Assembly: GCF_019740335.1 (NCBI RefSeq)
Contig: NZ_JAHXZS010000003.1
Coordinates: forward strand, 62,001-126,000
Direction of reading: 5' to 3'
Length of the DNA: 64,000 nucleotides
Source of the DNA: Alteraquisediminimonas sediminicola
GTDB lineage: Bacteria; Pseudomonadota; Alphaproteobacteria; Sphingomonadales; Sphingomonadaceae
Position 1 is the first letter of the stretch. Each line of letters opens with the position of its first letter. Shown piece by piece: positions 44,518-53,918 of this stretch. The position numbers were made by a program, and so were the translations under genes. Under the pieces are notes generated by a model. It searched no databases. It saw nothing but the letters and a program-made list of their open reading frames with translations, and was not told the DNA's origin.

Positions 44518-46637
44518 GCCGCCACTCCCTCGGCCTGATCGCACCCGGCCCAGCCGACCAACGCATCCAGCGCCTCCACCGCCTCCGGACGCGCCAGTAA
44601 CGGATTCACCTCCAGCGAGAGCAGATCCGGCCCAAGCGCCAATGCTGCATTGCCAATCCCCACAATCGCTTCGGCCAGCGCATCGCGATCTACCGCCTGC
44701 CCGCCCCTGAAACCATCAAGGATACCGCTGCCCCGCAGCTCTGAAAGCATGCAACGCGCTTCTTCCTTGTCAATCGGCAACAAGCGGATGCTGGTATCCT
44801 TCAACAACTCCACCCAGATACCGCCCAAGCCCACGGCAATGGTGGGTCCCCATTGATCGTCCCGCATGACGCCAACGAACAACTCCACCCCATCGGTCCG
44901 CATCGGCGCAATCAAGACGCCTTCGACCTCGGCATCGGGACGCAGCCGGGTCACGCTTTCCATCATCTGTCGATAGGCAGCCGCAACCGCCTCATCGCCC
45001 TCCAGCCCCAAGGCCACCCCGCCGACCTCGGTCTTATGGGCAATGTCCGGCGACGACACTTTCATCGCGATCGGGCCATTATTGGCGCGCGCAAAAGCGA
45101 CGGCCTCGTCTGCACTGTGCGCCAACCGGATCGGGACGACCTGTACATGCTGCTGATCGAGATAGGCCAAGGCTTCACGTTCGGTCACGGGTCTTGCCCG
45201 TTTCTCATCAGGACGTACGGCAGGCGGCGCTTCACGCCATTGGCCACGCCGTTCAACCCAATGCATCGCGTTCGATACCGCCAATAAACCCTGATCGAGA
45301 CCCGCACCAATATATGGCAATTTATGGGCATCGGTAATGCCTCTGGTGACTGCTGACACCGGACGCGGCGCGACACTCATCAAGACAGTGGGCGCATCGC
45401 CCTTGGCCGCGCCATCCGCAACCTGTTCAATGATGCTGTTCAAAAGCCCGGATTGATGATCGTCCGGTGCATCAAACAAGCAGACGGAAATCCCGACATC
45501 TTCTGAATTGGCCAGCGCTTCCACGCATTGGCTGAACAATTCCGGCTTCAACATCGCTGCGCCCGTCACGTCGAGCGGATTATGCGGCGTGCCGAAATCT
45601 GGTAGAATATCCGCCAGCGATGCTTGCAGGTCCTGATCGAAATCGAGCAGTGGTGCCCCCACCGCATCGCAACGGTCGGCGCTGATTTCGCAAATACCGC
45701 CGGAAATCGAAATCAGGGTCAGCTTGCCCGGACGCGGCAAGGTCTGCGACATCAGGCCAGCGGTTGCGACCGCTTCCTCAATCGAATGGGCGCGAATAAT
45801 GCCATGCTTGCGACAGGCAGCGTCAAACACCCGATCATCGCCCACCAATGCGCCGGTATGCGCCAAAGCCGCCTTAGCCGTATGCTCGCTCGTCCCGATC
45901 TTGATCGCGATCAAGGGCTTTCCCGCCGCAAGCGCGCGGTCGGCGGCCTTGGCCAGCGCATCCGCATTGCGCACGGATTCCAGAAAAACCAGCATACAAC
46001 TGGTGGCCTCATCATCGGCAAGATAGCTGATGACATCATCAATGCGGATATCCGCCTCATTACCCGTCGCGGCCAGAAAGCTCAGCCCCAATCCCTGTTG
46101 CGCGGCATAGGCGCTGATATAGGAACCGGTGGCGCCACTTTGCGACACAACGGCAATCGAGCCTTTCGACACTGGCGGCAATTGGCTTGTCCAGATCGAT
46201 ACGCTGCCGCCGATATTGACAAATCCGAGCGTGTTCGGCCCCATCAAACGAATGCCCCGCGCCCGCGCGCTCGCCAGCAAATTCTTCTGGCGTTCACCAC
46301 CCGCCGCGCCAAGTTCGGCAAAACCAGACGACAGCACGATTGCATTGGCAATGCCTGCGGCGTGCAAATCGTCAAATGCGCCTTCCAATGCATCGCCCGG
46401 CACCATCAATAGCGCCGCATCCACAGGTGCGCCAATCGCGGCGCAGGATGTGGCGGCAGTCTGCCCATACACCGTCCCGCCTCTGGCATTCACAAGATGG
46501 ATTACCCCGTCGAACCCAACTGTCGTGCAGTTCGACCAGGCCGTATTCGACCAGACCGAACGTTCGGTCGCACCGACAAGCGCAATCGAACGCGCATTGA
46601 ACAAGCGTGCCAGCCCTGCATCCCTACCCACTGTCAT
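44514..46637 (-). CDS. NDP-forming acyl-CoA synthetase (acetate/pimeloyl/feruloyl-CoA ligase type)
   Basis: Activates a carboxylic acid to its CoA thioester with ADP (or GDP) and phosphate as products. The 707 residues fuse alpha and beta parts: CoA-binding domain (about 1-140, VGATERSVWSN), ligase-CoA domains with the phospho-histidine His260 in AALAHTGALVGDD, and a C-terminal ATP-grasp domain (about 490-700, AMKVSSPDIAHKTEVGGV, VGLGGIWVELLKDTS). Sphingomonad FerA, which activates ferulate, has this architecture. It follows the aldehyde dehydrogenase, so it may activate the acid made there. The island also has an AMP-forming ligase, suggesting two different acids. Confidence 0.88.
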   Translation of the reverse strand: MTVGRDAGLARLFNARSIALVGATERSVWSNTAWSNCTTVGFDGVIHLVNARGGTVYGQTAATSCAAIGAPVDAALLMVPGDALEGAFDDLHAAGIANAIVLSSGFAELGAAGGERQKNLLASARARGIRLMGPNTLGFVNIGGSVSIWTSQLPPVSKGSIAVVSQSGATGSYISAYAAQQGLGLSFLAATGNEADIRIDDVISYLADDEATSCMLVFLESVRNADALAKAADRALAAGKPLIAIKIGTSEHTAKAALAHTGALVGDDRVFDAACRKHGIIRAHSIEEAVATAGLMSQTLPRPGKLTLISISGGICEISADRCDAVGAPLLDFDQDLQASLADILPDFGTPHNPLDVTGAAMLKPELFSQCVEALANSEDVGISVCLFDAPDDHQSGLLNSIIEQVADGAAKGDAPTVLMSVAPRPVSAVTRGITDAHKLPYIGAGLDQGLLAVSNAMHWVERRGQWREAPPAVRPDEKRARPVTEREALAYLDQQHVQVVPIRLAHSADEAVAFARANNGPIAMKVSSPDIAHKTEVGGVALGLEGDEAVAAAYRQMMESVTRLRPDAEVEGVLIAPMRTDGVELFVGVMRDDQWGPTIAVGLGGIWVELLKDTSIRLLPIDKEEARCMLSELRGSGILDGFRGGQAVDRDALAEAIVGIGNAALALGPDLLSLEVNPLLARPEAVEALDALVGWAGCDQAEGVAA

Positions 46638-46685
46638 TCTGTATTCCTCCGGCTGCGCTGTGCGCGCATTTGTGCTGTTACAGCC

Positions 46686-48113
46686 TTAAAGCGCAGGGTT
46701 TTTCTTCACGACAATCGTGCGTGGGCTGGTATATTCGAGCAGGCCCTCAAGGCCGTTTTCAGTCCCGAAACCGGATTGCTTATGTCCCGCGAAAGACGCG
46801 AATGGGGACAGATATTGCACCTCATTCACCCACACCGTGCCCGTATCCATCCGGGCCGCGACCTCTTCCCCTTTGGCCAGGTCACTCGTCCACACCGAGC
46901 CGGCAAGACCATATTCGCTCGCATTGGCATCGCGAATGACCTGATCGAGATCGTCGAATTTGATCAGTGGCAACACGGGACCAAAGGCTTCTTCGCATAC
47001 GACGCGACTGTCCTGCGGCGGATTGTCGACGATGCTGATTGGCACAAAATAGCCCTTGCCTTCGGGCACCTCACCACCAACGGCAAAAACCAGCCCCTTG
47101 GCATGCGCGTCCGCAATCAGCGCCTTTACCCGCGTGAACTGGATATGGTTCTGAATCGGCCCGATTTGCGTGCCTTGCTCTGCCCCATCACCGACCTTGA
47201 CGGTCCGGGCATAAGCGACGAGCGCATCGCGCACGGCATCATAAATGTCCTTGTGGACAAACATCCGCTTCGTCGCGATGCAGATTTGTCCATTATTGGC
47301 GAATGCCGCCCAGAACAGGCGCTCCGCCATCTCCTCAATGTTGATATCCGGCAACACGATGGCCGCGTCATTGCCGCCGAGTTCCAGCGTCATGCGCTTT
47401 AAATTGGCCGAGGCGCTGGCCATCACGCGACGTCCTGTCGCGGTCGACCCGGTAAAGGTGATCTTGTCGATTTCGGGATGCTCGGTCATCCAAGGCCCGA
47501 CCTCATCGCCACCCACCACGATGTTCAGCACGCCAGCCGGCAACACATCCAGCAGCAATTCGCCCAGCTTCATCAGGCTCAGCGGCGTGAAGGGCGATGG
47601 CTTGATGACCATCGTATTGCCCGCAATCAATGCCGGGGCGATCTTGAAAATCGCGAGCAGGATAGGAAAATTCCACGGCACGATGCCGCCCACCACACCC
47701 AATGACACATGCTGCGTCACCGAACGCCGTTCCGGCGTGTCTTCATTGACATGCACCGGCAAATCGAGGCTGGCCGTGCCGTCGCACCAATAGACCGCCG
47801 CCGCGATTTCCATTTCGGCATCCTGAATAGGCTTGCCCTGCTCGGATGTGAGCAAGCGCGCCAGATCACCGGCATGTGCGGCAAGCACCGCGCCAATTTG
47901 ACGCACCAGCGCCTTGCGCGCATCGATCGGTTGCGCGCGCCATGCCGGAAATGCGGCACGCGCTGCCGCCACCGCCAGATCAAGCTGTTCACGGCTGCAA
48001 TCAGGCACCGATGCAATCACCGTCTCATTGGCAGGATTTATCACATCAATCGCCGGTCGAGCTTCGACCCGCTTACCGCCAATCGTCATGACGTAGTTAC
48101 GATCATATTCCAT
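46686..48113 (-). CDS. Aldehyde dehydrogenase
   Basis: NAD(P)-dependent oxidation of an aldehyde to the acid. Its 475 residues are standard length; catalytic Cys278 is in NNGQICIATKR and the general base Glu244 in LELGGNDA. The cofactor region is GIVPWNFP and FTGSTATGRRV. It lies between EthD-like and acyl-CoA synthetase genes, so an alcohol, aldehyde, acid, acyl-CoA route can be read from the operon. The substrate is not predictable from sequence. Confidence 0.92.
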   Translation of the reverse strand: MEYDRNYVMTIGGKRVEARPAIDVINPANETVIASVPDCSREQLDLAVAAARAAFPAWRAQPIDARKALVRQIGAVLAAHAGDLARLLTSEQGKPIQDAEMEIAAAVYWCDGTASLDLPVHVNEDTPERRSVTQHVSLGVVGGIVPWNFPILLAIFKIAPALIAGNTMVIKPSPFTPLSLMKLGELLLDVLPAGVLNIVVGGDEVGPWMTEHPEIDKITFTGSTATGRRVMASASANLKRMTLELGGNDAAIVLPDINIEEMAERLFWAAFANNGQICIATKRMFVHKDIYDAVRDALVAYARTVKVGDGAEQGTQIGPIQNHIQFTRVKALIADAHAKGLVFAVGGEVPEGKGYFVPISIVDNPPQDSRVVCEEAFGPVLPLIKFDDLDQVIRDANASEYGLAGSVWTSDLAKGEEVAARMDTGTVWVNEVQYLSPFASFAGHKQSGFGTENGLEGLLEYTSPRTIVVKKNPAL

Positions 48114-48186
48114 GAAAAGACCCCGATATCATATTGAAACGGTCGGCTATCCGACCACAAAAGTGTCGAAACGCGCCAATCTGTGC

Positions 48187-48501
48187 TTAGTCAGATGCAG
48201 CCGCACGCGCCCCCACATGCGCAACCAGTTGAGAGTCCGTGAACACCGCCACATCCTGCTGCAATTCCGCCATACGCGGATCCGCCATCGCCTGCGCAAA
48301 GGCATCCGCAGAGGTGAAGCGCATCACGGTGATCATCCGATAGGGCGACATCTGCCCTTCTGCCGGGGAAAAGCTGATCATCTCGACATAGTCGAGCAGA
48401 CCATCCCAGATCGACTTGGCCATGGGGATATGCGTCCGCACATAATAATCCTCGTCGAATCTGGTCATCTGTTCAACAGGATAAAAGATCGTCAATATCA
48501 T
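48187..48501 (-). CDS. EthD-domain small protein
   Basis: A 104-residue dimeric alpha-beta barrel protein of the EthD family (MILTIFYPVEQMTRFDEDYYVRTHIPMAKSIWDGLLDYVEM; conserved YYxxxHxPMAK). Members accompany P450 or other oxygenase systems, but their activity is usually unknown. It lies 16 bases after the Baeyer-Villiger monooxygenase gene, which suggests a joint role such as stabilising or moving an oxygenated intermediate. That role is a guess. Confidence 0.8.
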   Translation of the reverse strand: MILTIFYPVEQMTRFDEDYYVRTHIPMAKSIWDGLLDYVEMISFSPAEGQMSPYRMITVMRFTSADAFAQAMADPRMAELQQDVAVFTDSQLVAHVGARAAASD

Positions 48502-48517
48502 GATCGGCTATCCTCTA

Positions 48518-50179
48518 TTATGCGTCGACAGATCTGTCCGACAGCGCGTTGGCGTATTGGAAATTGAAATTGGGATAGCCCGCATCACGGATCGCCGCGC
48601 ATGTCTCGGCAAAGGTCTTCACCCCCCCCAGATACGGCATGAAGACACGCGGCTTACCCGGCACATTCGCCCCGATGTACCAAGAATCGGCACGCGTGAA
48701 CAATGTGCCCTCCGCCAGATCCGCGACATGGCCCATCCATTTTTCCTGCTCCTCGACCGTGGTCGCGACAGAGGCAATGCCTTGCTGTTCCATGAAGGAG
48801 ACGAGGTCCATGATCCAGTTGACGTGCTGTTCAATCGACAACACCACATTACTGAGCACCGATGGACTCCCCGGTCCGGTGATCAGGAACATATTCGGGA
48901 ATCCGGCCACCATCACGCCCAGCATCGTCTTCGCGCCATATTCCCATGCGTCCGCAAGGCTTTTGCCATCCGCCGAGATATTCATTTTCAAAAGAGGGCC
49001 GGTCATCGCATCAAAGCCTGTCGCCATGACAACGGCATCAACTTCCAACGTGCGGCCATCCGCGATGACGCTGTTATGCGTGAATTCAACCGAGCTCTCG
49101 GAAATATCCACCAGTTCGACATTGTCCTGATTGAACACTTCATAATAACCCGTATCGACGCACATGCGCTTCGATCCGACCGGATAGGAACGCGGGGTCA
49201 ATAACTCCACCGTCTTGGGGTCTTTCACGACCTCGGCAATCTTGTCGCGCATGAAGGCCGCGACAATCTCATTCGCCTCTTCCGATACGACCAGATCCGA
49301 GAATATCTTGCCGCCGAATTCGAGGCCGCCCTCTGCCCAGCACCGTTCCATCTGGGCGCGACGCTCCACCTCACTGAACGCATGCGCCGGCTTGGTCGCC
49401 TCATCAATGGCAAAGCCGGATGCAGTGCTGCGCGCCTTGTTGCGGAGCGCCGCATAATTGCTTTTGATCCGGGCATCGATAACTGGATCGGCGGGACAAT
49501 TCCGCGCCGGCACGCTGAAACATGGCGTGCGCTGAAGAACATAGAGTTTTTCAACATCCTTCGCGATGGTGGTGATGGTTTGCACCCCGGACGAGCCCGT
49601 GCCGACGACGGCCACGCGCTTGCCCGCAAAATCGACCTTCTGATGGGGCCAATGGCTTGTATGATAGACCGGCCCTGCAAATTCTTCGATGCTCGGGAAA
49701 TTCATGGCCTTAGGCAAAGAGAGGCTGCCGACAGCAGGGATCAAATATTTGCAGCGGCACTGCCCACCGCCCTCAATCTGCAAGGTCCACAAACCAGTGG
49801 CAGAATCATAGGCCGCTGAAGTCACTGTCGTCGAAAAGCGATAATGCGGACGGAGATCGAAACGATCCGCCACATGATTCAAATATTCCAGAATTTCAGG
49901 CTGGGCGGCAAATCGCTCTTTCCAGTTCCATTCCTGCTGCAATTCATCGGAGAATGAATAGGAATATTCAAGGCTCGGGATGTCGCAACGTGCGCCGGGA
50001 TAACGGTTCCAATACCACACGCCGCCCACGCCAATGGCTTTTTCCAGACCCAGCACAGACAGGCCGGCTTCACGCAAGCGGTAGACTGCGTAAAGACCTG
50101 CAAAACCTGCGCCGATGACGATGGCATCAGCGTAAATCTCTTTATTGTTTGCGGCGGACACGCCTAAAATATTGCTCAT
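48518..50179 (-). CDS. Baeyer-Villiger-type flavin monooxygenase
   Basis: NADPH-dependent FAD enzyme expected to insert oxygen into a ketone to give an ester or lactone. It has 553 residues, with FAD motif GAGFAG (23-28), NADP motif GTGSSG (193-198), and the Baeyer-Villiger fingerprint FAGPVYHTSHWP (167-178) matching F-x-G-x3-H-x3-W-P. The segment GVWYWNRYPGARCDIPS is typical of cyclohexanone-monooxygenase-like enzymes. ATG 50179 has GAGG at 6 bases; ATG 50191 is an alternative. Together with an esterase in the island it could cleave a ketone intermediate. Confidence 0.92.
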   Translation of the reverse strand: MSNILGVSAANNKEIYADAIVIGAGFAGLYAVYRLREAGLSVLGLEKAIGVGGVWYWNRYPGARCDIPSLEYSYSFSDELQQEWNWKERFAAQPEILEYLNHVADRFDLRPHYRFSTTVTSAAYDSATGLWTLQIEGGGQCRCKYLIPAVGSLSLPKAMNFPSIEEFAGPVYHTSHWPHQKVDFAGKRVAVVGTGSSGVQTITTIAKDVEKLYVLQRTPCFSVPARNCPADPVIDARIKSNYAALRNKARSTASGFAIDEATKPAHAFSEVERRAQMERCWAEGGLEFGGKIFSDLVVSEEANEIVAAFMRDKIAEVVKDPKTVELLTPRSYPVGSKRMCVDTGYYEVFNQDNVELVDISESSVEFTHNSVIADGRTLEVDAVVMATGFDAMTGPLLKMNISADGKSLADAWEYGAKTMLGVMVAGFPNMFLITGPGSPSVLSNVVLSIEQHVNWIMDLVSFMEQQGIASVATTVEEQEKWMGHVADLAEGTLFTRADSWYIGANVPGKPRVFMPYLGGVKTFAETCAAIRDAGYPNFNFQYANALSDRSVDA

Positions 50180-50238
50180 GGAAGACCTCAAGAATGGAAT
50201 GAATTGGGGCAGAAAGAGCGCGTTGCTGTACGCGCCGA

Positions 50239-50736
50239 TCAGGCGTCGCCGTCCGCAACGCGCTGCATTTCCGCAATTGAATCATGGAACCGATCCCGGC
50301 CAAACGCCCGGTAGGTTTCCGCCACTTTGAAGTGTTCGCGAAAATAGGATATTTTTCCGTCATGTATGCGAATGAGCGAGAAATATTGCTGATTATAGAC
50401 GCCGCCGCCTAGAACTGGCCCGCCACCGGACACCTGAATGACATAGGAAGCTTCTCCTTCCGTAAAATAGACATTCTCAAGTGCCATTTCAAAATTTGGT
50501 ACATTTTCCAACAACCAGTCAAAGAACATACCAACCGCACGGCGACCCTTGATATAAATAGGCGGCTCGGCAAACGGCGCTTCCCATACAACATCTTCTG
50601 TGAGAGCTTCCTCCCAAATAGATATGTTTTTTGATTTGTCGCTTCCCGGAGAAAAGGCTTCGCCTATTTTTCCCAATGGCACCAGCAATTCTTCATGCGT
50701 TGGCATGACACCCATCTCCATATAATTATCGATCAT
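50239..50736 (-). CDS. SnoaL/NTF2-like protein
   Basis: A 165-residue cone-shaped NTF2-fold protein. Features are EALTEDVVWEAPF, INPPIYIKGR-like loops (EPPIYIKGRRAVGMFFDWLL) and SLIRIHDGKISYFREHFKV near the end. The fold is shared with limonene-epoxide hydrolase, ketosteroid isomerase and SnoaL cyclases; the Asp of the epoxide hydrolase pattern appears as Glu here (FREHF), so activity cannot be assigned. It precedes the BVMO gene by about 60 bases on the same strand. Confidence 0.75.
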   Translation of the reverse strand: MIDNYMEMGVMPTHEELLVPLGKIGEAFSPGSDKSKNISIWEEALTEDVVWEAPFAEPPIYIKGRRAVGMFFDWLLENVPNFEMALENVYFTEGEASYVIQVSGGGPVLGGGVYNQQYFSLIRIHDGKISYFREHFKVAETYRAFGRDRFHDSIAEMQRVADGDA

Positions 50737-50920
50737 ATTTGAACAGATCGTTTATTCTGCCATGCTGCCGCTGGCTGGAGCGTGGGTCCAATCAATATTC
50801 GGACCAAATTTATCGACCGCCGATATGAATGGCGGCGCAATCAGAAACGGGTGCTCTCGGCGCCATGCACAGCACCGCCTTGCCCAATGGACTGGCCATC
50901 GGATTGGCATCAAAAAGAAG

Positions 50921-50960
50921 GCGCGCACATCGCCGCCGTTCACCTTGGTGATGTGCGCGC
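50921..50960 (-). other. 11-bp inverted repeat in the gap after the thiolase gene
   Basis: GCGCGCACATC (50921-50931) and GATGTGCGCGC (50950-50960) are exact complements with an 18-base loop, just downstream of the thiolase stop on the minus strand. No T-tract follows. The rest of 50737-50968 shows no credible gene; a 63-codon frame there has no family features. Possible processing or attenuation site inside the long operon. Confidence 0.45.
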
Positions 50961-50968
50961 ACTGTCCA

Positions 50969-52141
50969 TTACAGTCGTTCGATAATTGTCACGTTCGCGA
51001 TGCCGCCACCCTCGCACATCGTTTGCAACCCATATCTCTTGCCCCGCGCGCGCAGCGCATGGACCAATGTCGTCATCAGCTTGGTCCCGCTTGATCCAAG
51101 CGGATGCCCCAAGGCAATGGCGCCACCATTGACGTTCAGCTTTTCAGGGTCGGCCCTGAGTTCCTTGAGCCAGGCCAACGGCACCGACGCAAAGGCTTCA
51201 TTGACTTCATACAGGTCAATGTCATCGATCGACATCCCCGCACGGGCAAGGGCGCGACGCGTTGCCTCAATTGGCTCTTCCAGCATGATGACGGGATCGC
51301 CTGCGGTCACCGTCAGCCCATGAATGCGCGCGATCGGGGTCAGGCCATGCGCCTTCAGCGCGCGTTCGTTGACAACCAGCACTGCAGACGCACCGTCACA
51401 CATCTGGCTCGCATTGCCCGCCGTAATCGTACCACCCTCTGCCAGAGGCTTCAGCGCGCCAATCGATGCCATGCTCGCGTCATAGCGAATGCCCTGATCA
51501 CAATCATGCATGATCGTGCCGTCCGGCGTTTCCACGGCAAGCGGCACGATTTCAGCGTGAAAAGCGCCAGATTGCGTGGCATGCGCGGCCCGTTGATGGC
51601 TTGTCAGCGCAAAGCTATCCAGCGCCTCGCGATCGAACCCGTGTTTATCGGCAATTTGCTGCGCACCTTCGAACTGGCTAAACGATGCGACGCCAAAGCG
51701 ATCCTTGACCCGCTGGCTCCATGGTCCAACCCCGATACCCTGATCCGCATACAGCATGACATTCGAACCCATTGGCACGCGCGTCATGCTTTCCACGCCT
51801 GCGGCAATCACAATGTCCTGCGTGCCGGACATCACCGCCTGCGCGGCGAATTGCACCGCCTGCTGCGAAGAACCGCACTGGCGATCGATCGTCACGGCTG
51901 GCACGGTCTGCGGCAACATCGAGGCCAGCACCGCTGTGCGCCCCAAGGCTGTCGACTGTTCCCCGCCTTGTGTCACGCATCCCATGATGACATCTTCCAC
52001 CGCCTTTGGATCAAGACCGGTGCGCAAGATCAGGGCGTTCAGCATTTCCGCCGCCATATCCGCTGGATGCCAGCCCGCAAGATAGCCATTGCGCCGCCCG
52101 CCTGCCGTCCGAACGGCCTCTACGATATATGCTTCGCTCAT
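50969..52141 (-). CDS. Acetyl-CoA C-acyltransferase (thiolase)
   Basis: Cleaves 3-oxoacyl-CoA at the end of a beta-oxidation turn. It has 390 residues with all thiolase residues: nucleophile Cys in TIDRQCGSSQQAV, NEAF in YEVNEAFASVPL, His in NVNGGAIALGHPLGSSG, and the second Cys in QTMCEGGGIAN. ATG 52141 has AGGAGTG; an in-frame ATG at 52195 lacks support. It lies between the AMP-forming ligase and the SnoaL-like gene. It is the conventional thiolase of the island, in contrast to the TLP1-type protein. Confidence 0.93.
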   Translation of the reverse strand: MSEAYIVEAVRTAGGRRNGYLAGWHPADMAAEMLNALILRTGLDPKAVEDVIMGCVTQGGEQSTALGRTAVLASMLPQTVPAVTIDRQCGSSQQAVQFAAQAVMSGTQDIVIAAGVESMTRVPMGSNVMLYADQGIGVGPWSQRVKDRFGVASFSQFEGAQQIADKHGFDREALDSFALTSHQRAAHATQSGAFHAEIVPLAVETPDGTIMHDCDQGIRYDASMASIGALKPLAEGGTITAGNASQMCDGASAVLVVNERALKAHGLTPIARIHGLTVTAGDPVIMLEEPIEATRRALARAGMSIDDIDLYEVNEAFASVPLAWLKELRADPEKLNVNGGAIALGHPLGSSGTKLMTTLVHALRARGKRYGLQTMCEGGGIANVTIIERL

Positions 52142-52255
52142 TCCCTCACTCCTTTTGGCAATCAGGCCGCCCGCATTGGGGCTGGCCATTATCAATATGT
52201 CGATCTCTGGCTTGATCCGGCATGTCGCCGGCGCGCGGACAATCCGACGCGCCTG

Positions 52256-53851
52256 TCAATTGACCTGTCGCACCTGATCCGCCCATGCCGCCGCCCTCAC
52301 TTCGCGACGGAGGATTTTGCCTGAAGCATTGCGCGGCAGGCTATCGACGAAAACATAGGATTTCGGCACTTTATATCCGGCGATACGCGCACGCGCCCAT
52401 TGCTCGATCGACTGGGTATCGGCTTGTTCGCCGGGTTTCAGCACAATCACCGCCCTGACGGCCTCGCCCCAGCGATCGTCCGGGACGCCGATGACCGCCA
52501 CCTCCTCCACCACGGGATGCCCGAAGATCGCATTTTCCACTTCAACCGGATAAATATTTTCACCGCCGGAAATGATCATGTCCTTGATGCGATCAAGGAT
52601 GAAAATATAGCCATCCTCATCCATCCATGCCGCATCCCCGGTGCGCAGCCAATTATCCGGCGTCAGCGTCTTGGCCGTTGCCTCGGGCTGTTTCCAGTAA
52701 TGGAGCATATTGCTCGATGACCGGATCTGGATTTCCCCGGCGATGCGCGGCGCCACGCAATTGCCATGGGGATCGACAATCCGCACCTCGGTCTGCGCCA
52801 CGGCCCGGCCACAGGAACGCAGCCTCGGGTTCCCCGGCGGGTCATGGTCCTCGATGTCGAGCGCGACAACGGTGCCGGTCGTTTCCGTCAATCCATAATG
52901 CTGGACAAAAATCGGTCCGATCAAATCGATTGCCCGTTTGAGCAATGCTTCCGGTATCGGACTGGACCCGTAATTGATCCCCCGGACACAGCTATAATCG
53001 ATCTGCCCTGACCGGGGATCATCCAGCAGAATCTTCAACGCGGCCGGGACAAGAAAGAGGCGGCTCACCTTCTCTTTTTCAATCAGGTCGAGCAGCTTGC
53101 TGGGTTCGAATTCGCGCACAATGACGGACTTGGCGCCTGCAAACATGCCGTAATTGCCCCAGCCCGTGCCGCTGATATGAAAAACGGGCATCGCGAGCAG
53201 GCTGATGTCATGTTCATCCCAAAGCGCCCATGACACTCCGGCTTCTTGAAGGTCGTAGCGCTGTTGCAAAAGCGCGCGATGCGTCAGCACCACCCCCTTG
53301 GGCAAGCCCGTTGTCCCGGACGTATAGAGCTGGACTACCGGATCATCGCCCTTGGCGACATAAGCGGGCGGGGCATCTGATTGCCCCCCTGCAAAGCGCT
53401 CCATCGGTTCGAAATCGGCCAACTCCCCTTCGATGGCGATGATTTTCCTGATGCCGCTGTTCGTGTGGGTCGACGCCTTGGCAGCTGCCTCGAATTCCGC
53501 GCCGACAAACAATAGGGGCGCGCCTGAATCCTGCAAGATTTGTTCAATCTCGGGCGGAGCAAGCCGCCAGTTCACCGGGACCAGCACCGCACCGATCCGC
53601 GCCGCCCCGATCAGCAATGCAAAATAGGCGGTACAATTCTTGCCAAGATAGGCGATGCGATCACCGGCAGTGATGCCCTCATTGATCAATGCATGCGCGA
53701 TCTGGTTCGCCTGCCGGTCGAATGCTGCATAAGAGATTTCCACGCCCTCAAACTGGAACGCGATTGAATCCGGGCGCAGCCGCGCATGTGCGCGAATGAC
53801 GTCCCCCAAATTATCGGGCCGATCGACAGAATCTGAACTGCGCATATTCAT
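52256..53851 (-). CDS. AMP-forming acyl-CoA synthetase (FadD-like)
   Basis: Activates a fatty or terpenoid acid with ATP and CoA via an acyl-adenylate. The 531 residues contain the P-loop QLYTSGTTGLPKGVVLTH, the A5 region HYGLTETTG, the A7 TGDAAWMDEDGY, hinge DRIKDMIISGGENIYPVEVE and the C-terminal Lys in LPRNASGKILRRE. ATG 53851 follows GAGGTGGG; a TTG 15 bases upstream is in frame. It belongs to the beta-oxidation half of the operon. Confidence 0.92.
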   Translation of the reverse strand: MNMRSSDSVDRPDNLGDVIRAHARLRPDSIAFQFEGVEISYAAFDRQANQIAHALINEGITAGDRIAYLGKNCTAYFALLIGAARIGAVLVPVNWRLAPPEIEQILQDSGAPLLFVGAEFEAAAKASTHTNSGIRKIIAIEGELADFEPMERFAGGQSDAPPAYVAKGDDPVVQLYTSGTTGLPKGVVLTHRALLQQRYDLQEAGVSWALWDEHDISLLAMPVFHISGTGWGNYGMFAGAKSVIVREFEPSKLLDLIEKEKVSRLFLVPAALKILLDDPRSGQIDYSCVRGINYGSSPIPEALLKRAIDLIGPIFVQHYGLTETTGTVVALDIEDHDPPGNPRLRSCGRAVAQTEVRIVDPHGNCVAPRIAGEIQIRSSSNMLHYWKQPEATAKTLTPDNWLRTGDAAWMDEDGYIFILDRIKDMIISGGENIYPVEVENAIFGHPVVEEVAVIGVPDDRWGEAVRAVIVLKPGEQADTQSIEQWARARIAGYKVPKSYVFVDSLPRNASGKILRREVRAAAWADQVRQVN

Positions 53852-53918
53852 TTCAACCCACCTCAACAGAAATTAACGCCGCTTCCAAACATGCTCCGCA
53901 TCGCCGGGGATATGGGCT

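Noticed and set aside
50239-50736. Limonene-epoxide hydrolase
   Set aside because: The fold may be shared, but the Asp-Arg-Asp catalytic pattern is not visible, so only the SnoaL/NTF2-like call is kept.
50752-50943. Minus-strand 63-codon frame between thiolase and SnoaL-like genes
   Set aside because: Trp/Arg/Cys-rich, no ribosome site, no family features; overlaps the start of the hairpin.
51104-52324. Plus-strand 406-codon open frame
   Set aside because: Arg/His-rich antisense shadow of the thiolase, which has all catalytic residues.
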